Below, piece after piece: positions 14,075-25,100 of a stretch of DNA of 64,000 nucleotides. The position numbers were made by a program, and so were the translations under genes. The notes under the pieces were generated by a model. That model made no database searches. It was not told the DNA's origin and saw only the letters and a program-made list of their open reading frames with translations. Numbering within the stretch: the stretch's first letter is position 1; every line of letters begins with the position of its first letter. This DNA is from Chrysomallon squamiferum (lineage: Eukaryota; Mollusca; Gastropoda; Neomphalida; Peltospiridae), in assembly GCA_012295275.1 (NCBI GenBank), contig CM022665.1, positions 4,853,667-4,917,666 on the forward strand. The letters run 5' to 3'.

Positions 14075-15080
14075 TAAAAATAATTTTTGGTATAGTTTAT
14101 TCTTACAAAGATTGATGTTCAGTGACAAACAAAAGAATTATAATACAGTATAACTGAGGTAAAGATGATGCTAATTGCTTTTAGTTCTAATCATCATTTG
14201 GGCAGGGTAGTCCTGAAGCTGGGAGTGGTCTCTCTGAGTTATGGTGCTATGTGCAAATTTATACACTGCAAGATTTTCATCATTTGCCAATAAAACCGTG
14301 TGGCCACTGTTTATGTTTAATTTAAATTAATATTTATAAGAATAATATAATATACCTTTACCTTCATTTTCACTTTTATCTTTTTTCCAGCTCGGTTGAT
14401 GAAATCTTTTTGAAAAGCTGTTTAAAAGTGAATGGTTTAAAGTTACTGAAGAAGAGTAAAATGGTTAGTTACTGTAAAAATGTGCACATTAATTAGTTAA
14501 AACAAAAGTATTAAATGACATGTCATTAGGACTAAATAATTCAAAAAAGTGCGATTGATTTCTTAATGTTTTCATTAGAAGACTTGTTTAGAGCTAATGG
14601 TAATGTATCCTGACTTTTAAGTCTTCTTTACCATATGTATCACTGAGAACAGAATTAAAGTGGTAAGGCAGTATATTAAAGTATCATATTTCTTTTCTAT
14701 TTAGTTTAGAATTTGAATTCAGTACCCATCAAGATTAAATCTGATAGAGTAAATAATAATTTTGATACTGTATTTGCTGAAATCATAAGTGAAAATCACA
14801 CACACACACACACACCTCTTCTTTTACACTGCAGGATAAAACTTTAACATTATAAATTGATGTACATGATATATATTTTTTATTTTGTGTTTCAATTTTT
14901 CAGTTAGATGAAGGTGATTACGTGGATATGATTGTTGAGAAAAATGAAGACAAACTGAAAATCAAGAGAGTCAAATTACTGAGAGTGTTACCAGAAAGAA
15001 CGCAGAAGGACAGAACAGCTGTGAAGCTAAGAGTTTGGAAGACAGCATTTGAAATTGATGCTGAGAAACTTCAGTGGTAA
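12976..15080 (+). CDS. MTRES1: Mitochondrial transcription rescue factor 1-like protein (C6orf203 family)
   Basis: Four exons (12976-13365, 13548-13696, 14391-14463, 14904-15080) join in frame to 262 aa; human MTRES1 is about 240 aa. Residues 1-130 start with an Arg/Leu-rich, acid-poor segment that fits a mitochondrial presequence. Residues 131-151 are a run of Asp/Glu/Ser, as in the acidic region of the human protein. The S4-like RNA-binding fold follows (about 160-240), with the signatures GLGLSRNSVDEIFLKSCL and LNGLKLLKKSK-type VNGLKLLKKSK, then DEGDYVDMI. The family binds mitochondrial RNA and supports mitochondrial transcription and translation under stress. The start is the ATG at 12976. 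Reading on past the exon 1 donor gives only six residues before a stop, so the splice is favoured. Intron 1 has a (TTA)n array ending 16 bases before its acceptor. The gene is convergent with the TRPA gene. Confidence 0.88.
13481..13531. repeat. (TTA)n in MTRES1 intron 1
   Basis: TTA array of about 51 bp filling the branch-point and pyrimidine-tract zone just before the exon 2 acceptor. Confidence 0.93.
13999..14075. repeat. (TTTTA)n/(TTA)n in MTRES1 intron 2
   Basis: Short TTTTA run followed by a TTA array within the 694-bp intron 13697-14390. Confidence 0.9.
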
Positions 15081-15156
15081 TTGCTGCATTAAAAAAAAAA
15101 AAATTTTGGTCCATATAAAAAATTTCTTGATACAGGATGGACCATCTTGGTTTGTG

Positions 15157-15162
15157 AATAAA
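15157..15162 (+). terminator. Polyadenylation signal for MTRES1
   Basis: AATAAA located 77 bases after the MTRES1 stop codon. It is the first canonical hexamer downstream on the plus strand. Confidence 0.6.
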
Positions 15163-18100
15163 TGCTGATGGGCCACATAAAAGCATAACTACAAAGGTTT
15201 ATGTAGAATTTTTGTAGTCAAATCTGAACTGTTTTATCATCCATGCAGGAAAAAACATTAATACATTAAGTGTGTGAATTTGTATGACAAATTATATATT
15301 TATAGAAAAACAGAAAATCTGATTTGCTTGTTAATTATCATGATTAAATTACAGGTATTCCTTAGTTAAACCATAACCAGATAAAACATTTTTTCCAACA
15401 TTATTAAAAAGTAAAACATTTACTACATATTTATGATGATGTAAAGCATTTACTGGTATTTAAATAAAATATTTGCTAATATTTAGCAAATGATATAGTT
15501 ACTGGTACTTAAAATGCAGAATGCCTTGGTGCATCTTGGAAATATTTAAAAGTCTGTCAGGTAGACTATTTATATTTTTTATTTTGTGTTAGCACACTCA
15601 ACCATTTATTCATTATCACTTTAAAGTTACAAAAAGTTAAAATCAAACTGCAATCAAATTGCTATCAAATTAATGTTGTAAAACAAAACCAGGTCCCATA
15701 TATAAAACATCAGTTTAATGAAGTTTGCCATCATTGATATAATTATATAAATAAAAATAACACACATCACTATAAGCACAATAAAAATATTTATTGATCA
15801 CAGAAAGATAGACATGTATATAAAATATTTATTATTCAAAAACTAATAATGTTCTTACTTTGTAAAAGATAATAAAACAATATAATTAAACATTTATGAA
15901 AAATTATTTGCAAACAATTGCAAATATTTTACAAAAAAAAAAAATGAAGTTAATTTGTGACATCACATTGTTATAGCAAATATTTTTTGTTCAAGACACA
16001 AATAAATAACTAATACAACAGATACAAAGTTGTGTATAGATTTAAATTCAAATCATGGTTCAATTAGATTTGTTGCATTTGTGACAGAATTGGGTTTTTA
16101 GTAAGTTTAAAAGCATCATTTCTACAGATAATTTCTGTTTTATATGTATATACATTATTATTATTTTCAGTTTTGTACAATACATTTACCCACAACTCGG
16201 AGATATGCCCCTTTATGAAGATGTTTATATTAATAATGAAATTTAAAATTATTAATAATGATCTAATAATTAAACACTTCATTTTGAAAAATACAAAACT
16301 TATAAAAATAACTGCAAAATCTATATTATAGTTTTCTAACAAAATAATTAATACTTCTGTATTTGGTCATTCAAAAGGCAAATAAAAAATGCAATATTTA
16401 AATAAAAAGTAAATTTAAAAAAAGTAAGAAGATTTCATGTGTATAATTTAAATCTGATTAATCTTGTTCAAATATACAATTACGTAAATGCCCTCCAAGT
16501 TTTTACTAAAAGGAAGTCTTGCCAAAAAGACAAGTTACAATAATTTCTTATTTATACAGGGTCATACTTCGAAAATATATAAATAGAAATCTAATTTTTT
16601 CTGATGTAACAACCATGATGCTGTTTTCCAGTTTTGTAAACTAAGGGACACAACTCAAATTAGCAAGAGTTGTGTACCTTTGATTAAAATTGTTTATGAA
16701 ATAAACGTTAAATATTACATTTTTCAGACATTAGTAGATATTATAAGTCATTTTAAACTTGACATAGTGAAAAGGCCTCTATTGTGGTTGTTACTTTCAA
16801 CAAATGTTTTCACAATGTTAAAAACAAAACAGAAAAATATATGTAAAATTATCTTATGCATCATTATCAATAATATATTTTAATATTGTTCTCCATGTAA
16901 ATTGAGAACGAACCTCAAAGCCAGCATGAGCCAAACGATTCTTTTAAACAACTTATGCATGATACATGCATTATTTGAACTAAAATAACATTATATCAAA
17001 TGCATCTAATATATAAAATCTGTAATTATTTTTTTTTTTATTTTTTTTTTTTTAATGCTTTTTCTTTTTTAACAAACTACAATAAAATGCATAATCTGAT
17101 ATTAATTATAGATGTAAAAAAACAATATAACCCGTAAAAATTGTTAACCTTTAAACCCAAATCATTATGTCCATTGTTTCTCTATTTCTTTTGCCATTAT
17201 TACAAAATATTAAAAAGTATAAAAGAAAACTAAAATAATAATCATGTATTGAAAAAATTGTGTAAATGGACAAAATGAAGTACAATGAATACAAAATTAA
17301 AAAAAGCAGTAAAAAAATTTTTCTTTCATTGTTTCATTATGTGTATGGATTTTTGTATCGCATGCATACACACTTGCATATTTATATACATGGTCAGTGT
17401 ACATGTTTGTGTGTGCACAAGAGAAAGACTAACAAAATAAAAAATGAAAATAGTGCTGTGATTGGTATCAAGACATGATATAATAAACTATATACAGAGA
17501 GATCAAGTATATTTTGGTTTTGTTTTTTAAAATTACTGAAAACAATATACAAAATAAATTTAAATTTACCTTTGAAGGAGCTAATAATAAGTATATATAA
17601 TACATAAAATGTGTAAACTGAGCAAATTGATATAACAAATATTTATAAAATATAACAACAGTTTGATTAAAAATGTTATCAAAATTCTCACTGAAGAATA
17701 TAAGTAACTATAAGGCAAATATGTATCACTAAAGATAATAATCATCAGAGACAAAAATATTATCTTGTTCATTGCTGCTCCTTTCAAAATATACCTGATA
17801 AATGTTTATATATATACATTGTAGATATTTAGAAATATATTTTTTTTTTAAATGCTATCATATTCATTCAGAACACAACTTCAAACATCAGTTTGAATCC
17901 TGAATAAATAAATAAATAAATCCTGAATCTTAAGTATTCCATTAGTTCCAGGCCTTGAAAATGCTATAAAAGAATATCTGTTGTTGAAGGCCTTTTGTAG
18001 CATATTCCTAGAAAATAATATCTTAAATTACTCAGTGTGATATTTGTGTTATTTTCAACATTTCATGCTGCTCAAGCCATGTAAAAATATTTCATATTAA

Positions 18101-18265
18101 CACTGAGTATTAAATTATATTATTACGTATACATAGATAAAATAACACCTGTGCCAGCAGCATTTTATGTCATGTCTTTGAAATGGACAGAAATTAATTT
18201 GGAATAACTAAAAATAATAATAATAATAATAATTTTTTAAATAAGTTTTATGTGTTATTTAAAGC

Positions 18266-18790
18266 CTTTGTGGACCGTTTCATCTATTGTATTATACATT
18301 CTATAAGGTCACATATTGTTTGAACTGTAAGGCCACCATGTATTGTTTAAAGATCTATGGCCGATATATACCATATAACTATATGTGCTTGACATGTACA
18401 GTGAGCATTGCATAAACTTTGATGGCCAACAGTTACTATTTAATCTATGTGGCCAAAACATGCTATTTCAAAGCATGTAATCATCATACACTGTATAATG
18501 TACATAGTTTGTAGATTATGGATAAAGTCACATGACTAACACATACTGTATGAATGATAAGGCTGGAACATACTATATCAGCACAGACTGTCATCATACA
18601 GTGTCTAAACCTACAGGGCTCAGAGATTCAACATATATGGCAAAGAAATAATGTAAAACTAGTATAGTAAACATATATAAAACATATTGATGAAAGCTAT
18701 ATGAGCAGGACATACTGTATAAATATATATGACCACCACTTTCTGCACATCTCTATGCCCAAAAGACAACTGTCACAGACAGTGTATAAT
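18266..18790. repeat. Degenerate short tandem repeat abutting the TRPA stop codon
   Basis: About 500 bp in which a loose motif recurs many times at irregular spacing of 25-60 bp: TATGGCCA, then an ACATACTGTATAA-like block. Examples lie around 18330, 18355, 18420, 18450, 18555, 18700 and 18780. The last occurrence (tttatatggccatcaac at 18790) overlaps the final codons and stop of the TRPA coding sequence. Confidence 0.55.
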
Positions 18791-20144
18791 TTATATGGCC
18801 ATCAACTGACTGAGATCTTCCTCGATTTCATCTTCTTCTTCCTGGAAATCTTCTTCTTGCCAGCTGATATTGTCAGTCTGATTAATAATGGCCTTCAACA
18901 TGCTTTCAATTCTCGAGTTCTGTACTTGGACATCTTTAACTATTCGCTTCATTTTCTTCACATCTGTGGCCAGTTTTTCTTGCTTCTGCTGAACCTTTTC
19001 AATTTCATCCTGCAATATTTAAAAAAAAAAAAGAATAATTAATCTAAAGAAAGAAATAGATTGAAGGGAACAGGACAGAGAGAATGTACTACTCTGTTGT
19101 ACTTGGATTGTTCTGTATTCAGTTGTACTGCATTCTATTGGATTATACTATAGTGTACGTGACTGTACTGTACCTTACATACTATACCGCACTGTAACAT
19201 ATCTAACATATGTTGTATTGAAGCATACTGTACCAAACCATGCCATGCTGTACTGTATCATAATTGTATTGTACTAATGAAATATAACAGTTTTCTTTCA
19301 CTACATTGCATAACTTACGAGTTCTGGATTAAGAGCTTTCTGTATGGCTTGAGAAGACATGATTGATCCTGCATGTACAAGTCGAGACAGAGGATTGTTA
19401 TACTGCTTGTTTGGTTTAATTGTCTTGTTTAGAATGTGAAACTTTCTTCTAACAAAGTCTGGTATTATTCTCTCAACATCCAAAGCCATTTCAACCTGAA
19501 AAAAGTCACAGATAATAATATAAGAAGAAAAAGATAAAAGATCAAGAAGAACAACAGCAACAACAAAAATAATAATGCCAAAGACAAAGATGAATCTTTC
19601 TTTTTATGGTTCTTATCCTCTATCCACATGTTCTAGGCAATTAATGAAATAAATTTACTGGTTTTTATTTTTCTCTTATAAAAAAAACCCCTCAAGTTCA
19701 ATAACACTACAAGGTGGACAGTGCTGTCAGAATTAACTGCTACAAAAACCTAGTTAGATAAATAATTTTACTGCCTGAAATGTCAATTGTTCCCTTTCAA
19801 ATAACACTACGACATAAAATAATTTAAAAAAAAAATCACTTTTTTTTCTAAAAAAATAGTACACAGTGTAACAGAGTGTTATAAAATGAAGTCTAATTCT
19901 TAATATCATTTATGAATTTTTTTATTAAGAACAGTTAAATTACACGGGCCTTGTTTATTACAAATGCAATATTCTATTTCTACACATTTTTAAAGATTAA
20001 AGCTGTCATAATGAATTGTACATGGGAAAATTTTTGAATTCTAGTTTTGGTTCTTCATCAATATTACTAAATTACCTGCATGGCCATTCTTTTGAGAGCT
20101 GCCTGTTCCTGGACAGCTTTGATATCATCTACAGCCAAACCAAC
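18791..20144 (-). other. TRPA exons 24-26: TRP-like helix and C-terminal coiled coil
   Basis: Exons are 20144-20076, 19495-19319 and 19009-18791, encoding residues 1089-1242. Exon 24 carries VGLAVDDIKAVQEQAALKR, the end of S6 and the TRP-like helix. Exon 25 is the cytosolic region after it. Exon 26 begins DEIEKVQQKQEKLATDVKKM, a heptad-like helix matching the tetramer-forming coiled coil of TRPA1, and ends in a strongly acidic tail and TAA. Confidence 0.88.
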
Positions 20145-22110
20145 CTATGATAGAAGAAATTACATTTAAATAATATTACTAGGTTACTTACTACAGAATA
20201 AATTAGTGTTTTATAAACATACAATTATATTTTAATTATAGCAAGTATAGATAGCAAATCATGATTAGACTACAAAAATCATAAGAATCAAACATCAAAA
20301 TATAGATTTTATAACATCAAATAAATAGTATTTGATAAAATCCAGCATGTGTTCACAACTTTATCTTAATTAAGGTAATGAATTTAAAAAGGTATGACAA
20401 TTATAATGAAAAGTTGTATATAACACATACTAAAATGGAAACTTGAATTTGCACACACACAAGCAGATATGTGCATATGAATATGTACTAAAAGCACATA
20501 CTAATCAATAATATATGTGTTGCTATGATCTTTATTATGCTTGTGTTTCTCTTACCAATAAATTCATGATGAGGATTGACATCAGGATAAGGAACACAAC
20601 AAATAACAAGTATGCTGTTTCATTGTAGTGTATTATCTCATCAGATGCTGGTGACTTCACATTGAAGATAGAATCAAACTCAAACTCTCCAATCATCATC
20701 ACTGATGTTTTAATGATGGAGCGACCAACTGTGCTGAAAGGGTACTGTTAAAAACAAAAAATAATAATTGGTACTGTATTTTGAAACTGACAATCACCAA
20801 TTATTGAAAAATATTTAAACAAAAAGATAAATAATAACGGAGGAACATTAAGATTTACATGATCAATGATTACCTTAAATAATGATTCGATATACTTTTA
20901 CCTATTACAAAAGTTCTTGGTTGTTTGTTTGTTTGTTTTTTAATATCCAGTGGTGTCTTTTTTTATTTATTTTTATTATTGTTTCTGTCTAAAGAAATCA
21001 ATTTTGGGAACTTTTTACTTCTTCATTTTAACTGTGGGGGTTATGGGTTGGCCTTAACATCCAACGTTGATATTTAAGTATGTAACACCTACAACATTAT
21101 TTCAAAGCTTTGTTACAATAAATATTCCACAAAATACAAATTATTATGTGACAAGATGTATTATTTTTGAACTGAATGCGGAGTCACAGACACATACCTG
21201 ATTCCGAAGAAGTGTGAAAAATGACAAGGCAAAGGCGATGATGAACAACAAGAAGACAATGAAGAACTGAACAAAGGTGTAGAGGACATCTGTAAACATG
21301 ACCACGTAGATGCCAAAGCGTGGGAACTTCTGAATAAACAACACCAGATCCAACCAAGCCAAGAATATTGCCACAGCACCAGTCTGCCACTGCCAGGGCT
21401 AAAATTGTAAATTTAACAATAGCTGTTATTTGGCAGTTATATACACAGGTGGACATATACAGATCCACATATGTTAATAGTATAAATGTTAACTTATGTG
21501 ACATTTTATAAAACAAGTAACACAAAAAAAGAAATCCAGTTTTAACAAAACTGACCATGTTTTTTTTAAATTTTTTAAATTTATTTATGTTGTGGTTTTT
21601 ATTTATTAATAATTTTTAAGCAGATTTTGTATTAAATACAGTAGTAATTTGTTTTTCTTAATATTGCTGTAGGTATTTCTTCAGAGCTAAATGGATTCAG
21701 ACTATGCATTACATTTCTGTTTCACTCCTGTAATCAATGGAATGAAAAAGAAAACTTACGTATCTGTAACCAGATATTCTCATGCAGTCATTGAAATCAA
21801 TCACCAGTAGCAGTGAGGTTACAAACATGATCCACTCTATCAGATTTGTCCAGCCTATGTAACCAAGCTTAGCCTGATAAATTTGCAACAGCTGAAACCA
21901 AACATAAAATTTCAAATTAATTATGTTATGTATAATCATGTTTTTACATGTAAACATTGTATTTCTTATCAGAATGAATGTGTTTTGCACAATTACTATA
22001 ATTTATACATGAAAATATTTATTTCAAATATTGCAGAGATAATAATAAATTCAGGTAAATTACAATTATTTTAAGAATAAAATGGTAATAAAAGAAAAAG
22101 TTGTTTAAGT

Positions 22111-22144
<34 letters not shown>

Positions 22145-25100
22145 ACAAGGATAACATTACATTAGTATAAATTACTTAATTTAGGGTCTGTAATTAAAAA
22201 CTCAGCTGATGATTAAAAAAGCAAATTAACAGGGAAATAAGTGCATAAAAGGATATGCATAGAGAAATATACATTTAGTCGTGCAAGCATATATAAAATT
22301 ACATTTACACATATATTAGTGTTTTTAATTTTTTTTAAATTTAAACATGTATAAAATAACGATACGAATTTTTAAAATAAAATCTCTCTCACCTCTTTTA
22401 ACAAGTTAAAAGCTGCTAGACCAATAACAATATATTTTCCAATCTTTGCGAAGAGATTCTGTGTTTCATCCGATGGTATTGTTGTGCAGTCACCATTGCC
22501 GACTGCATCAACAGTCCCTGTGGAACTGTTAGTAGTAAAAGAAATGTTTAGTAAGTTAGTATTTAAAAGACAATAATTAACAACAGAGTTAACTTTAAAA
22601 TAACCCGATTTATCATATTATCAGCAAGTTGAAAAACAAATAGAAGGCAATAATTAATATAATGTCCTTAATGGTCGTGACATCCACTAATAATTTAACA
22701 TCCACTGTCACAATAATATGATTTAATGATAATTACATCCACTGTTACCATAATATTCTTAATATTATATCCGTTGTCATTATATCGTCAATATTAAGAT
22801 ATCCATGATTAATAACATATCTTCAAAGTACCCAATCATTACATTCGAAACAAGATCCACACCAATGATACAACATACACCATTACCATTTCCTTAACTG
22901 AGTAACAGGCTGTTATTATATTACTGTTAATACCTTCAATTAAGAATAATGTAAAATAAAGTTCAGATACTATATAACTTACTATTCCCATGGAGCTTTG
23001 CTGGAAACAATGTAGCCTGTGAGGAAGACCAGAAAAACGGTGTACATTAGGAAGAGAAGGTAATAGATGAAGCTTCCGAATGTGTTCCACTTGTGTGTGA
23101 GCAGTGAGGTGACAAGTGGATGGGCAAGCAGATCTTCTCGATTGGTTGTCACCTGAGAGAAAAAGTTCAGTTTGAAAATTAATTATTCAGTGAAAGGTCT
23201 GACCAATTCATCACTTGGTTTATTATAGCAAAATTCATAGACACATGTTTATTAGTGCAAGAATGAATATACATGAGTTTCATCTTAATAATTACAAACG
23301 AAATATCCAATAACAGACTTGTAAGTTTATTAATATAAAAGTTTATTATCAATTTTATTAAAATTAAAATGTCCATCCATCAAGCTGTAATTAATAATAA
23401 TAAAACAAACTGTGTACCCAATGAATTGCAACTTTAGTGAAATAAAAATGTCTAACCACTGAGTTATAAATTTACTAATATAAAAAGATCTGTTCATCAA
23501 ATTTCATCTTAAAATACCTACCCTTTGAGTAAAATAAAAAAATGTTTTGAAAATTTTGAAATAACTGGTACACTGCATGTTATGATTAAAAATAAAAAAA
23601 ATTGAATGGTTTTAAAAAACCCCAGTAAAATAACAGTTTTTCAATTATATACTAAGAGTGGAATACAGTGATTAAGAAATCAAATTAACTTTAAAGACAT
23701 ATGTTTTGAAATAAATATACCATTATCATCAGAGGATGGTTTTTCTTCAGAATATTTGAATCACTTGAATAAGCTTTAGCCTCAGCACGCAATTTGTTAT
23801 CTTCATCAAAAGCATCACCTGTGAAAAAAACAAATGCAATAAAATTATGTATTATAAAGTTACAGCAATAATAATTTAACATTAGACTATTTTATGTTAT
23901 GCATTTTATTATAATAAAATATTTAAAATACACTGAAACAGCAAGTATAATAAATCATATATATATATTATTGACCCTCAATTTCACAGACCTCAGTTTT
24001 CAAGATTTTGGGAAATCTAGACAAAATCTTGAAAAATCACTAAATTTGAACGTACAGCCATTTCCCACCTGAAACACCTTACCTCTTAAGTTATTCTGGG
24101 TCCCCACTAAATGATACAACATATATCTCTCAACCTACTTTTCATCAAACTGCATTCACCATCCTAACCTAACAAACTTCACCCAACATAGCCTACATAC
24201 TTTTCTTTTTACTGTACGTTTTTCTTTACATATACAATGTGACATTTGTTTAAATTGTTTTTAAGTCTGTGTACTGTTCTTACATTATTATATTACTTAT
24301 TATATAGCTGTTATGTTTACTAAAGTTTACTAAAGTGTTAATGTTTACACTTGTGATTTTCCAGACTTTTGCATTTTCTGGACTGGTACTACACCCCACC
24401 CTCCTAGCATCCATGAAATCAAGGGTCAACAGTAGACTCATACACACATAAAGAACAACAGAATTCCCTCATCAAAGGATCTGATTTAGATAATATGTAT
24501 ACGAGAATAAAGACAGATGTGTAAATTAATTAAATCTGTAAAGATATGTCAGCTCTGGAATATTAAAACCAATTTACCAGTGGATGATCCAGTCTCACTG
24601 CCTGTACCAAACTTAGGATCCATCCAGTTGACATAGATGTCATCCAGAAACTCGTAGTTGAAAGTTATTTCATAGTCCAGTTTTTCTGGATTATTTTCTG
24701 TTCCATAACTGAGGCAGTGATCAAACACTCTTTCAGCAACATCTGAAAATAAAGAATATCAAAATAATAAATGACTGTCGACATGCAATTGTAGTAAACT
24801 GTATAAATACTTCTGTTACTAAATATAAACACAAAGGTAATAAAATGTTTTTAAATCATACCTGGGGGTACAAAACAGAAAAAAAAGAAGATCTAATATG
24901 AAAATATGAAAATATGAAAACATGAAAACAACATATCAGTTACTTAATAATCAGTTGGTAGCATGATGGTAATTCAGTGTGTAACTGATGATAAATATAA
25001 AAGTGAATATTAAACGATTTTCTACATTAATCTTATTAAGTATATATTGGTATTTAAAAAGGAACCTCACATAAAAAAAAAAAAGAAGAAAAAATTCTTC

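Larger units (their letters stand above)
15081..18790. other. Convergent intergenic region with both 3' UTRs
   Basis: Very AT-rich sequence between the MTRES1 stop and the TRPA stop. A canonical AATAAA at 15157-15162 serves MTRES1. The right-hand 500 bp (about 18266-18790) is a degenerate repeat that presumably forms the TRPA 3' UTR. I see no gene in between; short frames such as 16064-16342 (minus) have only AT-driven composition. Confidence 0.65.
20556..24742 (-). other. TRPA exons 17-23: pre-S1 linker, S1-S6 and pore
   Basis: Exons are 24742-24578, 23818-23721, 23152-22983, 22525-22393, 21891-21760, 21398-21198 and 20744-20556. They encode residues about 726-1088. Approximate segments are S1 838-862 (IYYLLFLMYTVFLVFLTGYI), S2 898-918, S3 930-947, S4 963-982, S5 996-1020 and S6 1070-1088. 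The pore loop reads SVMMIGEFEFDSIF, with Glu1045 where human TRPA1 has filter Asp915. In the linker, Cys735 (FDHC) matches human Cys641 by position, but the counterparts of Cys621 and Cys665 are not cysteine. The S1-S2 loop has a GNGDC motif. Confidence 0.88.

Noticed and set aside
21184-21558. 124-codon minus-strand frame overlapping TRPA exon 22
   Set aside because: It is the wrong frame of a real exon; the correct frame carries S4-S5.
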